Of a DNA stretch of 64,000 bases, positions 40,727 to 49,500 are shown piece after piece. Position 1 is the stretch's first letter; every line of letters starts with the position of its first letter. The notes below the pieces were generated by a model that saw nothing but the letters and a program-made list of their open reading frames with translations, was not told the origin of the DNA and ran no database searches. The stretch is from Pseudomonas putida (GTDB lineage: Bacteria > Pseudomonadota > Gammaproteobacteria > Pseudomonadales > Pseudomonadaceae), in assembly GCF_030159595.1 (NCBI RefSeq), contig NZ_BSKJ01000009.1:62001-126000 (forward strand), given 5' to 3'. The translations under genes were made by a program, and so were the position numbers.

Positions 40727-41904
40727 TGAAGGTTCCTGCTCAACACCAATAGGGCGATATCATCCGGCATCTCCCCAAGCGTAGCCAATCCAAATCGTTG
40801 ACGCAGCCCATCCAGGCTGCCACCTGCTGCCTTGACGATTTCCGGCAAGGCGGCTTCTTTATCTTTGAGCGTATCACCCGGCAAAAGGTCCAGAATGCCA
40901 TCGGACATCAGGCTGAGGCTGAACGTCGGGGGCAGCTCCACTACCAGGTCCTGGTAGGTAGCCTCGTCGAACAGCCCCACCGGCAGGCCACGGCCTTCCA
41001 GGTAGCGGGCGTGCTCGGGGGTATACAGCACCGGCAGCGGCAAGTGACCGCCAACGGCGTAGGTCAGCAGACCAGACTCTTCGTCGATCACGCCGCCGAC
41101 CATGGTTACATGCTTGCCCAGTTTGCTGTTGATCAGGCCACGGTTGATATGGCTGAGCACTTCCGACGGCTTGAATTCGCGCATTTTGCTGCGCTTGAGC
41201 TCGAACATGAGCCGCGTGGTCATGAATTTCAACAGCACGGTGACAAAGGCCGACGACGCGCCATGCCCGGAAACATCGGCGAGGTAGAAGGCAATGCGCC
41301 GCTCGTCCACGCGGAAGTAATCGACAAAATCACCCGACAGGTACAGCGACGGGATGATCTGATGCTCGAAAGCGAACTCGCCGGCTACCCAAGGGCTTTC
41401 CGGCAGCATGTTCATCTGCACCTGGCGACCGGCGGTCTGGTCCTCCTGCAACAGGTGCAGGCTGGCTTCCAGTTCGCGGTTGGCGGCTTCGAGCTTGTCG
41501 CGGTAGCGCTGGTTTTCCAGCACCAGACGCGAACGGTCGAGGGCGCGGCGCACCGAATGCTCGAGTACGGCCAGGTCTTCCAGCGGCTTGATCAGGTAGT
41601 CGGCGGCGCCCAGGCGCAACGCTTCCACCGCATCACTCATGACGCCGGCACCGGACACCACGATCACCGGCAATTGCGGCGCGCGCTCGCTGACCTGGCG
41701 GATCAGTTCGAGGCCGCCCATCTGCGGCATGCGCAGATCGCAGATCACGAGGTCGGGCTGGTGTTCTTCGAAGACCTGAAGCCCCTGCTGGCCATTGCCG
41801 GCCTGGAGGACGCTGAAGCCACTGTCTTCAAGATAGGCGGCGAGGCTCGCACGGACCACGTCGTCGTCATCGATGATCAGCAGCGTTGCACTGGTTTTCT
41901 GCAT
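40723..41904 (-). CDS. rssB: RssB-type response regulator with PP2C phosphatase domain
   Basis: About 393 residues, the usual length for Pseudomonas RssB. The receiver domain (about 5-120) has the acidic cluster IIDDDD, the phospho-acceptor in PDLVICDLRMPQMGG and the Lys in GAADYLIKPLE. A coiled linker leads to a PP2C/SpoIIE-type domain (~165-390) with FYLADVSGHGASSAFVTVLL, GGHLPLPVLY and SLMSDGILDLLPG, keeping the metal-binding Asp residues. I chose ATG 41904; a GTG at 41985 is in frame but adds 27 residues without a clear ribosome site. In this genus the pair acts in general stress/RpoS or partner-switching control; exact target here is inference. Confidence 0.85.
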   Translation of the reverse strand: MQKTSATLLIIDDDDVVRASLAAYLEDSGFSVLQAGNGQQGLQVFEEHQPDLVICDLRMPQMGGLELIRQVSERAPQLPVIVVSGAGVMSDAVEALRLGAADYLIKPLEDLAVLEHSVRRALDRSRLVLENQRYRDKLEAANRELEASLHLLQEDQTAGRQVQMNMLPESPWVAGEFAFEHQIIPSLYLSGDFVDYFRVDERRIAFYLADVSGHGASSAFVTVLLKFMTTRLMFELKRSKMREFKPSEVLSHINRGLINSKLGKHVTMVGGVIDEESGLLTYAVGGHLPLPVLYTPEHARYLEGRGLPVGLFDEATYQDLVVELPPTFSLSLMSDGILDLLPGDTLKDKEAALPEIVKAAGGSLDGLRQRFGLATLGEMPDDIALLVLSRNLQ

Positions 41905-42185
41905 GTGGGCGAACGGCGCCGATTTAGGTTGGTGCAGCGGTGTCGGCAAGGCAGACGGCCAGCTACGGGAATTCTTTGTGGTCACACTCTACTTGAGTTG
42001 TAGGACAAGAACACCTGCCCGGCAACTGTCCGGCAACTGTGAGAGCTACCTTGTAAGGCGCAGACGGTACTCCCATCCGGCAAGCGTTTCAAGCATGCAA
42101 GGGTCGACCTCGCCGCTCTTTACAGGGCAAATCACCGGGAGTTATAAGAAAGTCGACCAGCGCAACCAGACAGGAAGGATGCAGC

Positions 42186-42485
42186 ATGCCCCGCACACCC
42201 TCCAGCCACAGCGAGAAACGCGACTTTATCCGTATGCGCATCGACACCGAGGCCAGCCTTTTGCACGAAGGCCAGGTGATTGCGGCGGTGTGCCTGGACC
42301 TGTCCAGCAGCGGCATGCAAGTGCAAGCGCCGCAACGCTTTCTGGTAGGGGATCATATCGAGGTGCGGATCGACTCCGACCACCCGGCGCTCAAGGGGCT
42401 TCATGCCAGCACCGAGGTTGTATGGATTGCCGACCAGCCAGGCGGACAGCAGAAGTTCGGGCTACGGATTCTGGCCATGCATTGA
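42186..42485 (+). CDS. PilZ-domain protein
   Basis: Single-domain c-di-GMP receptor candidate of 99 residues. The two PilZ binding motifs are present: RDFIRMRIDTEA (RxxxR type) at residues 12-23 and DLSSSGMQ (D/NxSxxG) at about 38-45. AGGAAGG lies 7 nt before the ATG. It is divergent from rssB and convergent with mlaA, with a hairpin behind it. The effector partner is unknown. Confidence 0.85.
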   Translation: MPRTPSSHSEKRDFIRMRIDTEASLLHEGQVIAAVCLDLSSSGMQVQAPQRFLVGDHIEVRIDSDHPALKGLHASTEVVWIADQPGGQQKFGLRILAMH

Positions 42486-42486
42486 G

Positions 42487-42511
42487 CCTGGGGCCGCTTT
42501 GCGACCCCAGG
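42487..42511. terminator. Bidirectional hairpin between pilZ gene and mlaA
   Basis: CCTGGGG...CCCCAGG with an 11-nt loop region, placed between convergent stops at 42485 and 42520. No long T-tract follows. Confidence 0.5.
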
Positions 42512-42519
42512 TTCACAGA

Positions 42520-43227
42520 TCAGAAGTCGTCTTCGACCTCACCATCCTTCACCTTGAACTCGCGGTTCTGCAGGTAGGCGTTGCGAATGAAGATGTACTT
42601 GTCACCCTGAATCAGCTTCTCGGCCGACAGCAGGTCGGCGCGGGTGTCGATCACGTCCAGGGCGAAGATCGAGTTGCGTGTCGGCACATGGTCGATGTAA
42701 CGGTAGGGCTTGGTGTAGGTATCCGGGTACTTGGCCACGCCGTCACGCACAGTGCTTGGGCCTAGCAACGGGATGACCACATAAGGGCCGCTCGGCACGC
42801 CCCAATAGCCCAATGTCTGGCCAAAGTCTTCGTCATTACGTTGCAGGCCCATCCTGGTGCCCACATCGAAGAAACCGCCCAAGCCGAAGGTGGTGTTGAC
42901 GATAAGTCGCGCTGTGTCCACGCCCGCCGCATGGGGTTTAAGCTGCAGCAGGTCGTTGGCCAGGTTGGTCACGTCGCCCAGGTTGCGGAAAATGTTGTGG
43001 ATGCCATCTTCGAGGAACTGCGGGGTGACTGCCTGGTAGCCCTTGGCCAATGGCTTGAGGGCATAAGTGTCGAGGGTATCGTTGAAGCGGAAGATCGGAC
43101 GGTTGACCGCTTCCCAGGGATCTTCCTCGGTGGCTGCCTGGGTGGCTGCCACGGGCGCCAGCAGCATGCTGGCGCAGACACAGGCCTGGGTGACTCGTTC
43201 GATCACACTGGCACCGATCCTACGCAT
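42520..43227 (-). CDS. mlaA: Outer-membrane lipid-asymmetry protein MlaA (VacJ)
   Basis: Protein of 235 residues of the Mla system, which removes misplaced phospholipids from the outer leaflet and hands them to MlaC. An exported N-terminus (ACVCASMLLAPVAATQA) is followed by the family hallmark DPWEAVNRPIFRFNDTLD, then NIFRNLGDVTNLANDLLQLK, GLGGFFDVGTRMGLQRNDED, FGQTLGYWGVPSGPYVVIPL and LLGPSTVRDG. The start at 43227 has GGAGAGA just upstream. A lipobox is not clear: ACVCAS lies within the hydrophobic stretch. The rest of the mla operon is elsewhere, as usual. Confidence 0.92.
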   Translation of the reverse strand: MRRIGASVIERVTQACVCASMLLAPVAATQAATEEDPWEAVNRPIFRFNDTLDTYALKPLAKGYQAVTPQFLEDGIHNIFRNLGDVTNLANDLLQLKPHAAGVDTARLIVNTTFGLGGFFDVGTRMGLQRNDEDFGQTLGYWGVPSGPYVVIPLLGPSTVRDGVAKYPDTYTKPYRYIDHVPTRNSIFALDVIDTRADLLSAEKLIQGDKYIFIRNAYLQNREFKVKDGEVEDDF

Positions 43228-43429
43228 AGATGTCTCTCCATCGAATTTCTCGGCCGCAAGCGCAACGGTGCGCGCTGCTGGTAAGGCGGCAGTATAGAGG
43301 CTTGCGGGCTGATAAACAGCTTTACACATTTTTGCTCAATATTTTGTGAACAACTGTTGCGCGGGCGCACCCTGTCACAGGCTGGTAACAATCCGCGAAT
43401 AGCCTGCGGACTATTTGGGGGACGTTGCC

Positions 43430-43996
43430 ATGGACGCTGCACCCGCCTTCACTGCTGTGTTGTTCGGCTTGCGCGGCTGTCTGGTGCAAGCCGCCAATGG
43501 CGTCCCCCCCTCGCCCGCCCCCGGCGCACTGGCCACCCTCGCCAGCCTGCGCCATCGCCAGGTGCCGTGCATCTGGCTGGATGACCTCACCGCCACCCAC
43601 GGCCAGCGCCTTGCCCATGTGCTGCCCGACTGGCTGCCGGGGCATCTGGTCAACGGCGTGCGCTGGCCGGCGCCCAATGCCTGCTGGCAGGCGTTGATGA
43701 GTCTGGACAGCGAACGCCTGGACGGCTGCGTGCTGGTAAGCGGCGACCCGCGCCTGCTGCAATCTGGCCTTAACGCAGGCTTGTGGACGGTGGGCCTGGC
43801 CGCCTGCAGCCCGCTCTGCGACCGCAGCTCGCAGCAATGGCAAGCCATGACCCCGCAGGAGCAAGACCTGGCCCGCGGCAAGGCGACACTGGAACTGTTC
43901 GGCCTGGGCGTACACTCGGTGATCGACCACCTGGAAGCGCTGGACACTTGCCTGCAGGACATCGCGCAGCGCCGGCGCAAAGGTGAAAAACCCTGA
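43430..43996 (+). CDS. HAD-like protein without the catalytic aspartate
   Basis: Protein of 188 residues resembling a phosphonatase-type HAD hydrolase. The first strand reads AFTAVLFGLRGCLV (residues 6-19), where active HADs have FDxxGT: the nucleophile Asp is Gly13 and the following positions also differ. Later parts look HAD-like (LDGCVLVSGDPRLLQSGLNA, NAGLWTVGLAACSPL, GVHSVIDHLEALDTCLQDI). Start at ATG 43430 behind GGGGGACG. The frame is intact, so this looks like a stable pseudoenzyme, perhaps regulatory or binding. Located between mlaA and DUF4404/queF. Confidence 0.7.
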   Translation: MDAAPAFTAVLFGLRGCLVQAANGVPPSPAPGALATLASLRHRQVPCIWLDDLTATHGQRLAHVLPDWLPGHLVNGVRWPAPNACWQALMSLDSERLDGCVLVSGDPRLLQSGLNAGLWTVGLAACSPLCDRSSQQWQAMTPQEQDLARGKATLELFGLGVHSVIDHLEALDTCLQDIAQRRRKGEKP

Positions 43997-44118
43997 TACA
44001 GCACCTTTGACACGGATCATGCAAAGCGGCGGCAGGTGGATTACGCTGAAGACAGGCCAGAACCTTTGCCGCTTCGCAGAGGTCCATGGTTTGCCAAGCC
44101 ATTGATGGAGAACTGCCA

Positions 44119-44382
44119 ATGCCTGCCCGCGAATTGCAAGAGCGCCTGAACAGCTTGCGCGAGCAACTGGACCGCAACGTACCGCTTTCGGAAGAAGAGC
44201 TGGCCGCGCTGCACGAAGAAGCACGCCAGATCGAGGCGCAACTGAAACTTGAGGAGGCCACGCCTGACCATAACCTGGTGGATGGCGTGAACCTGGCGAT
44301 TGAACGTTTCGAGGCCGACCACCCCGACCTCACCGCCACCCTGCGCAGCATTGCCAACTCGCTGCACAGCATGGGGATCTGA
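44119..44382 (+). CDS. DUF4404-family small protein
   Basis: Helical protein of 87 residues: LQERLNSLREQLDRNVPLSE, EELAALHEEARQIEAQLKLE, then VNLAIERFEADHPDLTATLR ending in LHSMGI. This is the pattern of DUF4404, a small family common in Pseudomonas, of unknown function. GGAG lies 8 nt before ATG 44119. Two coiled-coil heptad stretches suggest oligomerisation. Confidence 0.8.
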   Translation: MPARELQERLNSLREQLDRNVPLSEEELAALHEEARQIEAQLKLEEATPDHNLVDGVNLAIERFEADHPDLTATLRSIANSLHSMGI

Positions 44383-44403
44383 AACAGCAAGGGCCGCTTC
44401 GCG

Positions 44404-44497
44404 CCCCATTCGCGGGACAAGCCCGCTCCCACAGGCTATTCGCTGTACTTGAGGGCAGCGCGGCACCTGTGGGAGCGGGCTTGTCCCGCGAATGGGC
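44404..44497. repeat. Inverted REP pair
   Basis: CCCCATTCGCGGGACAAGCC and its inverted copy ending GCTTGTCCCGCGAATGGG, each with the CTCCCACAGG arm, lie between DUF4404 and queF stops. The two arms together could fold into a large hairpin. Confidence 0.85.
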
Positions 44498-44524
44498 CGA
44501 GAAACGGCCCCAGTCATGTCAGAA

Positions 44525-45355
44525 CTACTGACGCACCAGGCGCACGTTCTTCGGGCTGATCGCCCCGGTGCTGCGGTACGGGTTGATGTCCAGCCCACCC
44601 CGGCGCACATAGCGCGCATACACCGTCAGGTGCTCCGGCTGCAGCAGGTTCTTCAAGTCCAGGTAAATGCGTTCCACGCACTGTTCGTGGAAGTCGGCAT
44701 GCTGGCGGAAGCTGATCAGGTAGGTCAGCAGGCTGGCGTGATCCAGCGCCCTGCCCTTGTACTCGACCACCACGCTGCCCCAGTCCGGCTGGCCGGTCAC
44801 TGGGCAGTTGGACTTCAGCAGGTGGCTGTGCAAGGTTTCTTCCACTACCCGCTCCGGGTTGCAACGCAGCAGCTCCGGCTGCGGCTGCTCGTAGTTGCTG
44901 ATGGCCACATCCAGCGCATCGATGCACAGCCCCGGCAACGCCGTCACGCCCTGGGCCTCGACCTCGGCCAAGGTGCGCACCTTCACGCCCACTGGCTTGC
45001 CGGCGGCAGCGGACAGGTCTTTCTCAAGGCAGGCCTGCAGCTCGCCCAGCGAGGCGAACACCGTCTGGTTCAGCGAGTTGAGGTACAGCTTGAACGACTT
45101 GGACTCGATGATGTTCGGCGAATCAGCCGGAATGGCGAACTCGCCGATCGCCACCACGGGCTTGCCCGAAGGCAGCAGCCAGCTCAGCTCAAAACAGTTC
45201 CAGTAATCCACGCCTTGCCAGGGCAAGGTCTGCGCGGTGACGCCCAGCTCTGCCCACTTGGCGGTACGCGGGATCGGGAACAGCTGCTCCGGGGAGTAGG
45301 TGGCGATGTATTCGCTGGACTTGCCCAGCGGAGAGTGTTCGGCTGCAGGGTGCAT
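44525..45355 (-). CDS. queF: NADPH-dependent 7-cyano-7-deazaguanine reductase
   Basis: Reduces preQ0 to preQ1 in queuosine biosynthesis. The 276 residues match the long, tandem T-fold QueF of gamma-proteobacteria. The nucleophilic Cys is in KSNCPVTGQPDWGSVVVEYK, with the QueF box QHADFHEQCVERIYLDL and the substrate Glu/His nearby. N-terminal half: DYWNCFELSWLLPSGKPVVA, SPNIIESKSFKLYLNSLN. Single gene between the REP pair and the cupredoxin. Confidence 0.94.
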   Translation of the reverse strand: MHPAAEHSPLGKSSEYIATYSPEQLFPIPRTAKWAELGVTAQTLPWQGVDYWNCFELSWLLPSGKPVVAIGEFAIPADSPNIIESKSFKLYLNSLNQTVFASLGELQACLEKDLSAAAGKPVGVKVRTLAEVEAQGVTALPGLCIDALDVAISNYEQPQPELLRCNPERVVEETLHSHLLKSNCPVTGQPDWGSVVVEYKGRALDHASLLTYLISFRQHADFHEQCVERIYLDLKNLLQPEHLTVYARYVRRGGLDINPYRSTGAISPKNVRLVRQ

Positions 45356-45423
45356 GGAAACTGACCTAAAGGTTCGAAATTGCCCCTAGTCTACCGGTTT
45401 TGCACCCCGCCTTGCAGGGCAAG

Positions 45424-45933
45424 TCACTCGATGGTCAATGCCCCGACCATGCCAGCCTGGTAATGCCCCGGCACGTTGCAGGCAAACTCGATGGGCGCCG
45501 ACTTGCGGAAGGTCCAGGTCAGCTCGGCGCGCTGGCCGGGCATTACCAGCACGGTATTGCCGCCACCGTGACCATGGCCGCCATCGTGGCCCATCATCTG
45601 GCCGTGATCCATGCCTTCATGGTTCATGCTCGCCGCGAACATCTTGCCCTGCATGGCGACCATTTCCTTCTGATGCTCGGCATGCATGGCCTTGTCGCCC
45701 AGGTTGAATTCGTGAGGCAGCTTGCCCTCGTTGACCAGCACGAAGCGCACTGTTTCACCGGCTTTTACCTGCAGGTTCTTGGGCTCGAAGGCAATGTCCT
45801 TGAGCACCACTTCTACCGTGCGGGTGGCTTTGGCCGCCGGGGCCGGTTCGCCGAAAGCGAAGGTGGATGCCTCGCCGGCAATGGCAGGCAGGCTGACCAG
45901 GGCAAGGGTGGCGGCGATGAACAGGCGCTTCAT
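45424..45933 (-). CDS. Periplasmic cupredoxin, probable copper-binding protein
   Basis: Exported protein of 169 residues with a signal peptide (LFIAATLALVSLPAIAGEA). The cupredoxin fold is seen in DIAFEPKNLQVKAGETVRFV, NEGKLPHEFNLG (first copper His) and IEFACNVPGHYQAGMVGALT, giving the Cys-x4-His-x4-Met copper site. Between them is a Met/His-rich insert (MNHEGMDHGQMMGHDGGHG) that could bind several Cu(I)/Cu(II) ions. The ATG at 45933 follows GGAG. Divergent from copRS with a CopR box between, so copper induction is expected. Resembles CopI-type proteins. Confidence 0.85.
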   Translation of the reverse strand: MKRLFIAATLALVSLPAIAGEASTFAFGEPAPAAKATRTVEVVLKDIAFEPKNLQVKAGETVRFVLVNEGKLPHEFNLGDKAMHAEHQKEMVAMQGKMFAASMNHEGMDHGQMMGHDGGHGHGGGNTVLVMPGQRAELTWTFRKSAPIEFACNVPGHYQAGMVGALTIE

Positions 45934-46006
45934 GATGACTCCGGAAATGCACAACAGTATGAGGGCCACCTTAGTCAGGAACGGCTGGCAGCAACCTGAC
46001 AGGGAG

Positions 46007-46021
46007 ATTACAACTTTGTCA
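46007..46021. promoter_or_regulatory. CopR/CusR box between cupredoxin and copRS
   Basis: On the reverse strand TGACAAAGTTGTAAT matches the heavy-metal response-regulator box TGACAAnnTTGTCAT at all but one fixed base. It lies 74 nt from each divergent start codon, suitable for control of both. Confidence 0.7.
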
Positions 46022-46094
46022 GCTTGAGTGGCGGCCGGGATAGTCACGTATCATTTCAAGCATCACCCGGCCCTTGCTGGAGGCAAGCCACCCA

Positions 46095-46775
46095 ATGAAA
46101 CTGCTGATCGTCGAAGACCAGGCCCGTACCGGCCAGTACCTGAGCCAGGGTCTGAGCGAAGCCGGCTTTGCCACCGAACTGGCCACCGATGGCGAGACCG
46201 GCCAGTTTCTGGCCCTGACCGGTGACCACGACCTGTTGATCCTCGATGTGATGCTGCCTGGCCGGAACGGCTGGCAGATCCTGCAAGCCGTGCGCCACGC
46301 TGGCCTGGACACCCCCGTGCTATTCCTCACAGCCCGCGACGCCGTCGAAGACCGCGTACATGGCCTGGAACTGGGCGCCGATGATTACCTGGTCAAGCCC
46401 TTCGCCTTCTCCGAGCTGCTGGCTCGGGTTCGCAGCCTGCTGCGTCGTGGCACCAGCTCCAGCCAGGAAACCACCTTGGGCCTTGCCGACCTGCGCCTTG
46501 ACCTGATTCGCCGCCGCGCCGAACGCGCCGGTCAACGCATCGACCTGACCGCCAAAGAGTTCGCCCTGCTCGAACTGCTGCTGCGCCGCCAGGGCGAAGT
46601 ACTGCCAAAATCGCTGATCGCCTCGCAGGTATGGGACATGAACTTCGACAGCGACACCAATGTGATCGAAGTGGCGATCCGCCGCCTGCGCCTGAAGATC
46701 GACGACCCGCACACCAACAAGCTGATCCATACCGTACGCGGCATGGGCTATGTACTCGAAGAGCGCACCGAGTGA
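46095..46775 (+). CDS. copR: Heavy-metal (copper) response regulator, OmpR family
   Basis: Regulator of 226 residues. The receiver domain has MKLLIVEDQARTGQYLSQGL, the phospho-acceptor Asp in DLLILDVMLPGRNGW and Lys in GADDYLVKPFAFSELLARVR. The winged-helix output has LTAKEFALLELLLRRQGEVL, SDTNVIEVAIRRLRLKID and IHTVRGMGYVLEER. Strong likeness to CopR/CusR/IrlR proteins, supported by the CopR box and the divergent cupredoxin. The stop overlaps the sensor start (TGATG). Copper as the signal is inferred from context. Confidence 0.87.
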   Translation: MKLLIVEDQARTGQYLSQGLSEAGFATELATDGETGQFLALTGDHDLLILDVMLPGRNGWQILQAVRHAGLDTPVLFLTARDAVEDRVHGLELGADDYLVKPFAFSELLARVRSLLRRGTSSSQETTLGLADLRLDLIRRRAERAGQRIDLTAKEFALLELLLRRQGEVLPKSLIASQVWDMNFDSDTNVIEVAIRRLRLKIDDPHTNKLIHTVRGMGYVLEERTE

Positions 46776-48124
46776 TGCGTCGGGCTTCCCTCGGCAGCCG
46801 CCTGGCCCTGTTGTTCGCCGCCTGCACCGCCGCCGTCTCGCTCGGCGCCGGGCTGCTGTTCAGCCGCGCCAGCGAACAGCACTTCGTCGAACTTGACCAG
46901 CAACTGCTGGACTCGCGGCTATCGCTGTTCCGTACGCAACTGTCCGGCATCAGCACGCCAGATGAGCTACAAGCCCGCCTGCCCGAGCTGCGCGATGAGC
47001 TTAGCCACCAGGCCGATCTGGCCCTGCGCATCAGCGGCAACGACGGCGCCACCTGGTTCGAAAGCCACACAGGGCTGCCGCAAGCAACGCCGCCTGCCGG
47101 GCTTGCCACCCTGCATGCGCAAGGCACCGATTACCGCAGTGTGAGCGTACACCTGGCGCAGGGCACAACACCGTCGCCGCAACTGACGCTCTACCTCGAC
47201 ATCACCCATCACCAGCACTTCCTGCAGGGCATGCAGCGCCTGATCTGGCTGACTGTCGGCCTGTCCGCACTGGCCACCGCGCTACTGGGTGCCTGGGCCG
47301 TACGCAGCGGTCTACGTCCTTTGCGGCAGATGGGCAAGGTGGCCGCCAGCGTATCGGCACGCTCACTCACCACCCGCCTGCAGGTGGCGCAGATGCCCGA
47401 GGAGCTGGCCGAACTGGCCAGCAGCATGAACGCCATGCTGCAGCGCCTGGACGATGCCTTCCAGCGTCTGTCGGCGTTTTCTGCCGACATCGCCCATGAG
47501 CTGCGCACACCGCTCTCCAACCTGCTGACCCACACCCAGGTCACCCTCACCCGCCCACGCAGCCTGGAAGAATACCGGGAGGCATTGCATGGCAACCTGG
47601 AGGAGCTGCAGTGGATGGCGCAGATGATCAACGACATGCTGTTCCTGGCCAAGGCAGACCACGGCCTGTTGGTGCCGGGGCATACGCCGCTGCTACTGCA
47701 CGAGGAAGTGAACGCGCTGCTGGAGTACTACGCGCCGCTGGCCGAGGACAGCGGTGTGCAGATGTTGCGTGAGGGTGAGGCCGTGTTGCAGGGCGACCGA
47801 CATATGCTGCGGCGAGCGTTGTCCAACCTGCTGGATAACGCCATGCGCTTTACGCCGGCGGGCGGGCAGATAAGGGTAACGCTGGAGCCGGGGCCTACAA
47901 TCTGCGTGGCCAATACCGGGCAGGCTATCGACCCTGAGGCGTTACCACGGTTGTTCGACCGCTTCTACCGGGTCGACCCGGCGCGACGGGAAGGCAGCAG
48001 CGAGCATGCGGGGTTGGGTTTGGCGATTACCCGGTCGATCGTGCAGGCCCATGGCGGGTGCATCCGGGCGGAATGTACGGATGGATGGACGCGATTCGTG
48101 ATCGAGTTCACTCAGGATCGGTGA
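46775..48124 (+). CDS. copS: Heavy-metal sensor histidine kinase
   Basis: Inner-membrane kinase of 449 residues. TM1 at ~9-30 (RLALLFAACTAAVSLGAGLL), a periplasmic sensor of ~130 residues, TM2 near 155-175 (LIWLTVGLSALATALLGAWA), a HAMP domain, the phospho-acceptor His in FSADIAHELRTPLSNLLTHT, and an ATPase domain with N box LSNLLDNAMRFTP, DRFYRVDPARREG and GLGLAITRSIVQAHGG. The architecture matches CusS/CopS. The start ATG overlaps the copR stop by one base. Confidence 0.88.
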   Translation: MRRASLGSRLALLFAACTAAVSLGAGLLFSRASEQHFVELDQQLLDSRLSLFRTQLSGISTPDELQARLPELRDELSHQADLALRISGNDGATWFESHTGLPQATPPAGLATLHAQGTDYRSVSVHLAQGTTPSPQLTLYLDITHHQHFLQGMQRLIWLTVGLSALATALLGAWAVRSGLRPLRQMGKVAASVSARSLTTRLQVAQMPEELAELASSMNAMLQRLDDAFQRLSAFSADIAHELRTPLSNLLTHTQVTLTRPRSLEEYREALHGNLEELQWMAQMINDMLFLAKADHGLLVPGHTPLLLHEEVNALLEYYAPLAEDSGVQMLREGEAVLQGDRHMLRRALSNLLDNAMRFTPAGGQIRVTLEPGPTICVANTGQAIDPEALPRLFDRFYRVDPARREGSSEHAGLGLAITRSIVQAHGGCIRAECTDGWTRFVIEFTQDR

Positions 48125-48146
48125 AACGGGGGCTGCTTCGCAGCCC

Positions 48147-48227
48147 ATCGCCGGCAAGCCAGCGCCCACAGGTACAGCGCTGGCTTTGGGCTTGATGCAA
48201 TCCTGTGGGAGCTGGCTTGCCGGCGAT
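48147..48227. repeat. Inverted REP pair
   Basis: ATCGCCGGCAAGCCAGCGCC with the CCACAGG arm at 48147-48172, and the inverted copy CCTGTGGGAGCTGGCTTGCC at 48202-48227, lie between convergent copS and lolE. This is a variant core (GCCGGCAAGCCAG) compared with the REP pairs near 38.3 and 44.4 kb. Confidence 0.8.
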
Positions 48228-48245
48228 AGGGCCCTCAGCTGTTAC

Positions 48246-49487
48246 TCAAACCGCCAGGCCAATCGCCGGCTGCACCTGCGATGCCCGATATGCCGGGTAA
48301 ATCGTCGCCAGGAAGCTCATCACCAGGCCCGCAGTGCAGATGATCGCCACATCCCCCCACTGCAACTGCGACGGCAAGCTGCTGACAAAGTACACATCCG
48401 ACGTAAAGATGTGCTGCCCGCTCACCCGCTCCAGCCAACCGACGATCTGGCTGACATTGAACGCCGCAATCACCCCCAGCACGCCACCAATCAGCGTCCC
48501 GACAACACCGATCAAGCTGCCCTGGACCATGAACGTGCCCATGATTTGTGCCGGCGTGGCGCCCAACGTACGCAGGATGGCAATGTCCGGCCCCTTGTCG
48601 TTCACCACCATCACCAAGGTTGCAATGATGTTGAATGCCGCCACGGCGATGATCATCATCAGCAGAAGGCCGATCATGGTCTTTTCCATCTTCATGGCGC
48701 TGAACAGGCTGCCTTGTGTGTGCGACCAGTCATCGGCGCGGTAGGCGTCACCCAGCCCGGCGGCGATCGCCTTGGACACCTGCGGCGCGGCATACAGGTC
48801 ATGCAATTTCAGGCGCACACCCTGTACCTGGCCCGGCGCCCAGCGCTGCATCTCACCGGCATCGGCCATGTGGATATAGGCCTGCGAACCATCCAGCTCG
48901 GCGCCGACCTTGAAGATACCGACCACCGTCAGGCGCTGCATGCGCGGGGTGATACCGCCCGGCTCCTTGCTGATTTCCGGCACGATCAGGGTCAGCTTGT
49001 CGCCGGTATTCAGGCGAAAGCGCCGCGCGGTCAACTCACCGATGACCACGCCGAACTCGCCCGGCTGCAGGTCCTGCAGGCGGCCCTGAACGATGTGCTG
49101 GCCCACGATAGAGACCTTGCCCTCTTCGGCCGGGTCGATACCGCCTACCTGGATCGGCTGCATCGCGCCCTTGTACGACAGCATGCCCTCCATTTCGGTA
49201 ATCGGCGCTGCCGCCATCACCGCCGGGTTCTGCATGGCTGCGTCGGCCACCTTGCGCCAGTCGTCCAGCGGCTGCACACCGAGGATGGCGGCATGTGGCA
49301 CCAGGCCGAGGATGCGCGAGCTCATTTCGCGCTGGAAGCCGTTCATCACCGACAGCACCACAATCATCGCCAGCACGCCCAGCGACAGGCCGATCATCGA
49401 GGTCATCGAGATGAACGAGATGAAGTGGTTGCGGCGCTTGGCTCGGGTGTAGCGCGCGCCGATGAAGATGGGCAAGGGTCTGAACAT
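48246..49487 (-). CDS. lolE: Lipoprotein-releasing ABC transporter permease LolE
   Basis: Inner-membrane subunit of the LolCDE complex that extracts outer-membrane lipoproteins and passes them to LolA. 413 residues with four membrane segments (around 22-48, ~270-300, ~320-350, ~380-405) and a large periplasmic domain after TM1. Typical stretches are YTRAKRRNHFISFISMTSMI and DIAILRTLGATPAQIMGTFM. ATG 49487 (MFRPLPIF) matches the LolC N-terminus; the frame to 49499 adds four residues. It is the paralogue of the permease at 50240-51490. The gap to lolD contains a terminator-like hairpin. Confidence 0.88.
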   Translation of the reverse strand: MFRPLPIFIGARYTRAKRRNHFISFISMTSMIGLSLGVLAMIVVLSVMNGFQREMSSRILGLVPHAAILGVQPLDDWRKVADAAMQNPAVMAAAPITEMEGMLSYKGAMQPIQVGGIDPAEEGKVSIVGQHIVQGRLQDLQPGEFGVVIGELTARRFRLNTGDKLTLIVPEISKEPGGITPRMQRLTVVGIFKVGAELDGSQAYIHMADAGEMQRWAPGQVQGVRLKLHDLYAAPQVSKAIAAGLGDAYRADDWSHTQGSLFSAMKMEKTMIGLLLMMIIAVAAFNIIATLVMVVNDKGPDIAILRTLGATPAQIMGTFMVQGSLIGVVGTLIGGVLGVIAAFNVSQIVGWLERVSGQHIFTSDVYFVSSLPSQLQWGDVAIICTAGLVMSFLATIYPAYRASQVQPAIGLAV

Positions 49488-49500
49488 GTACGAAATCACC

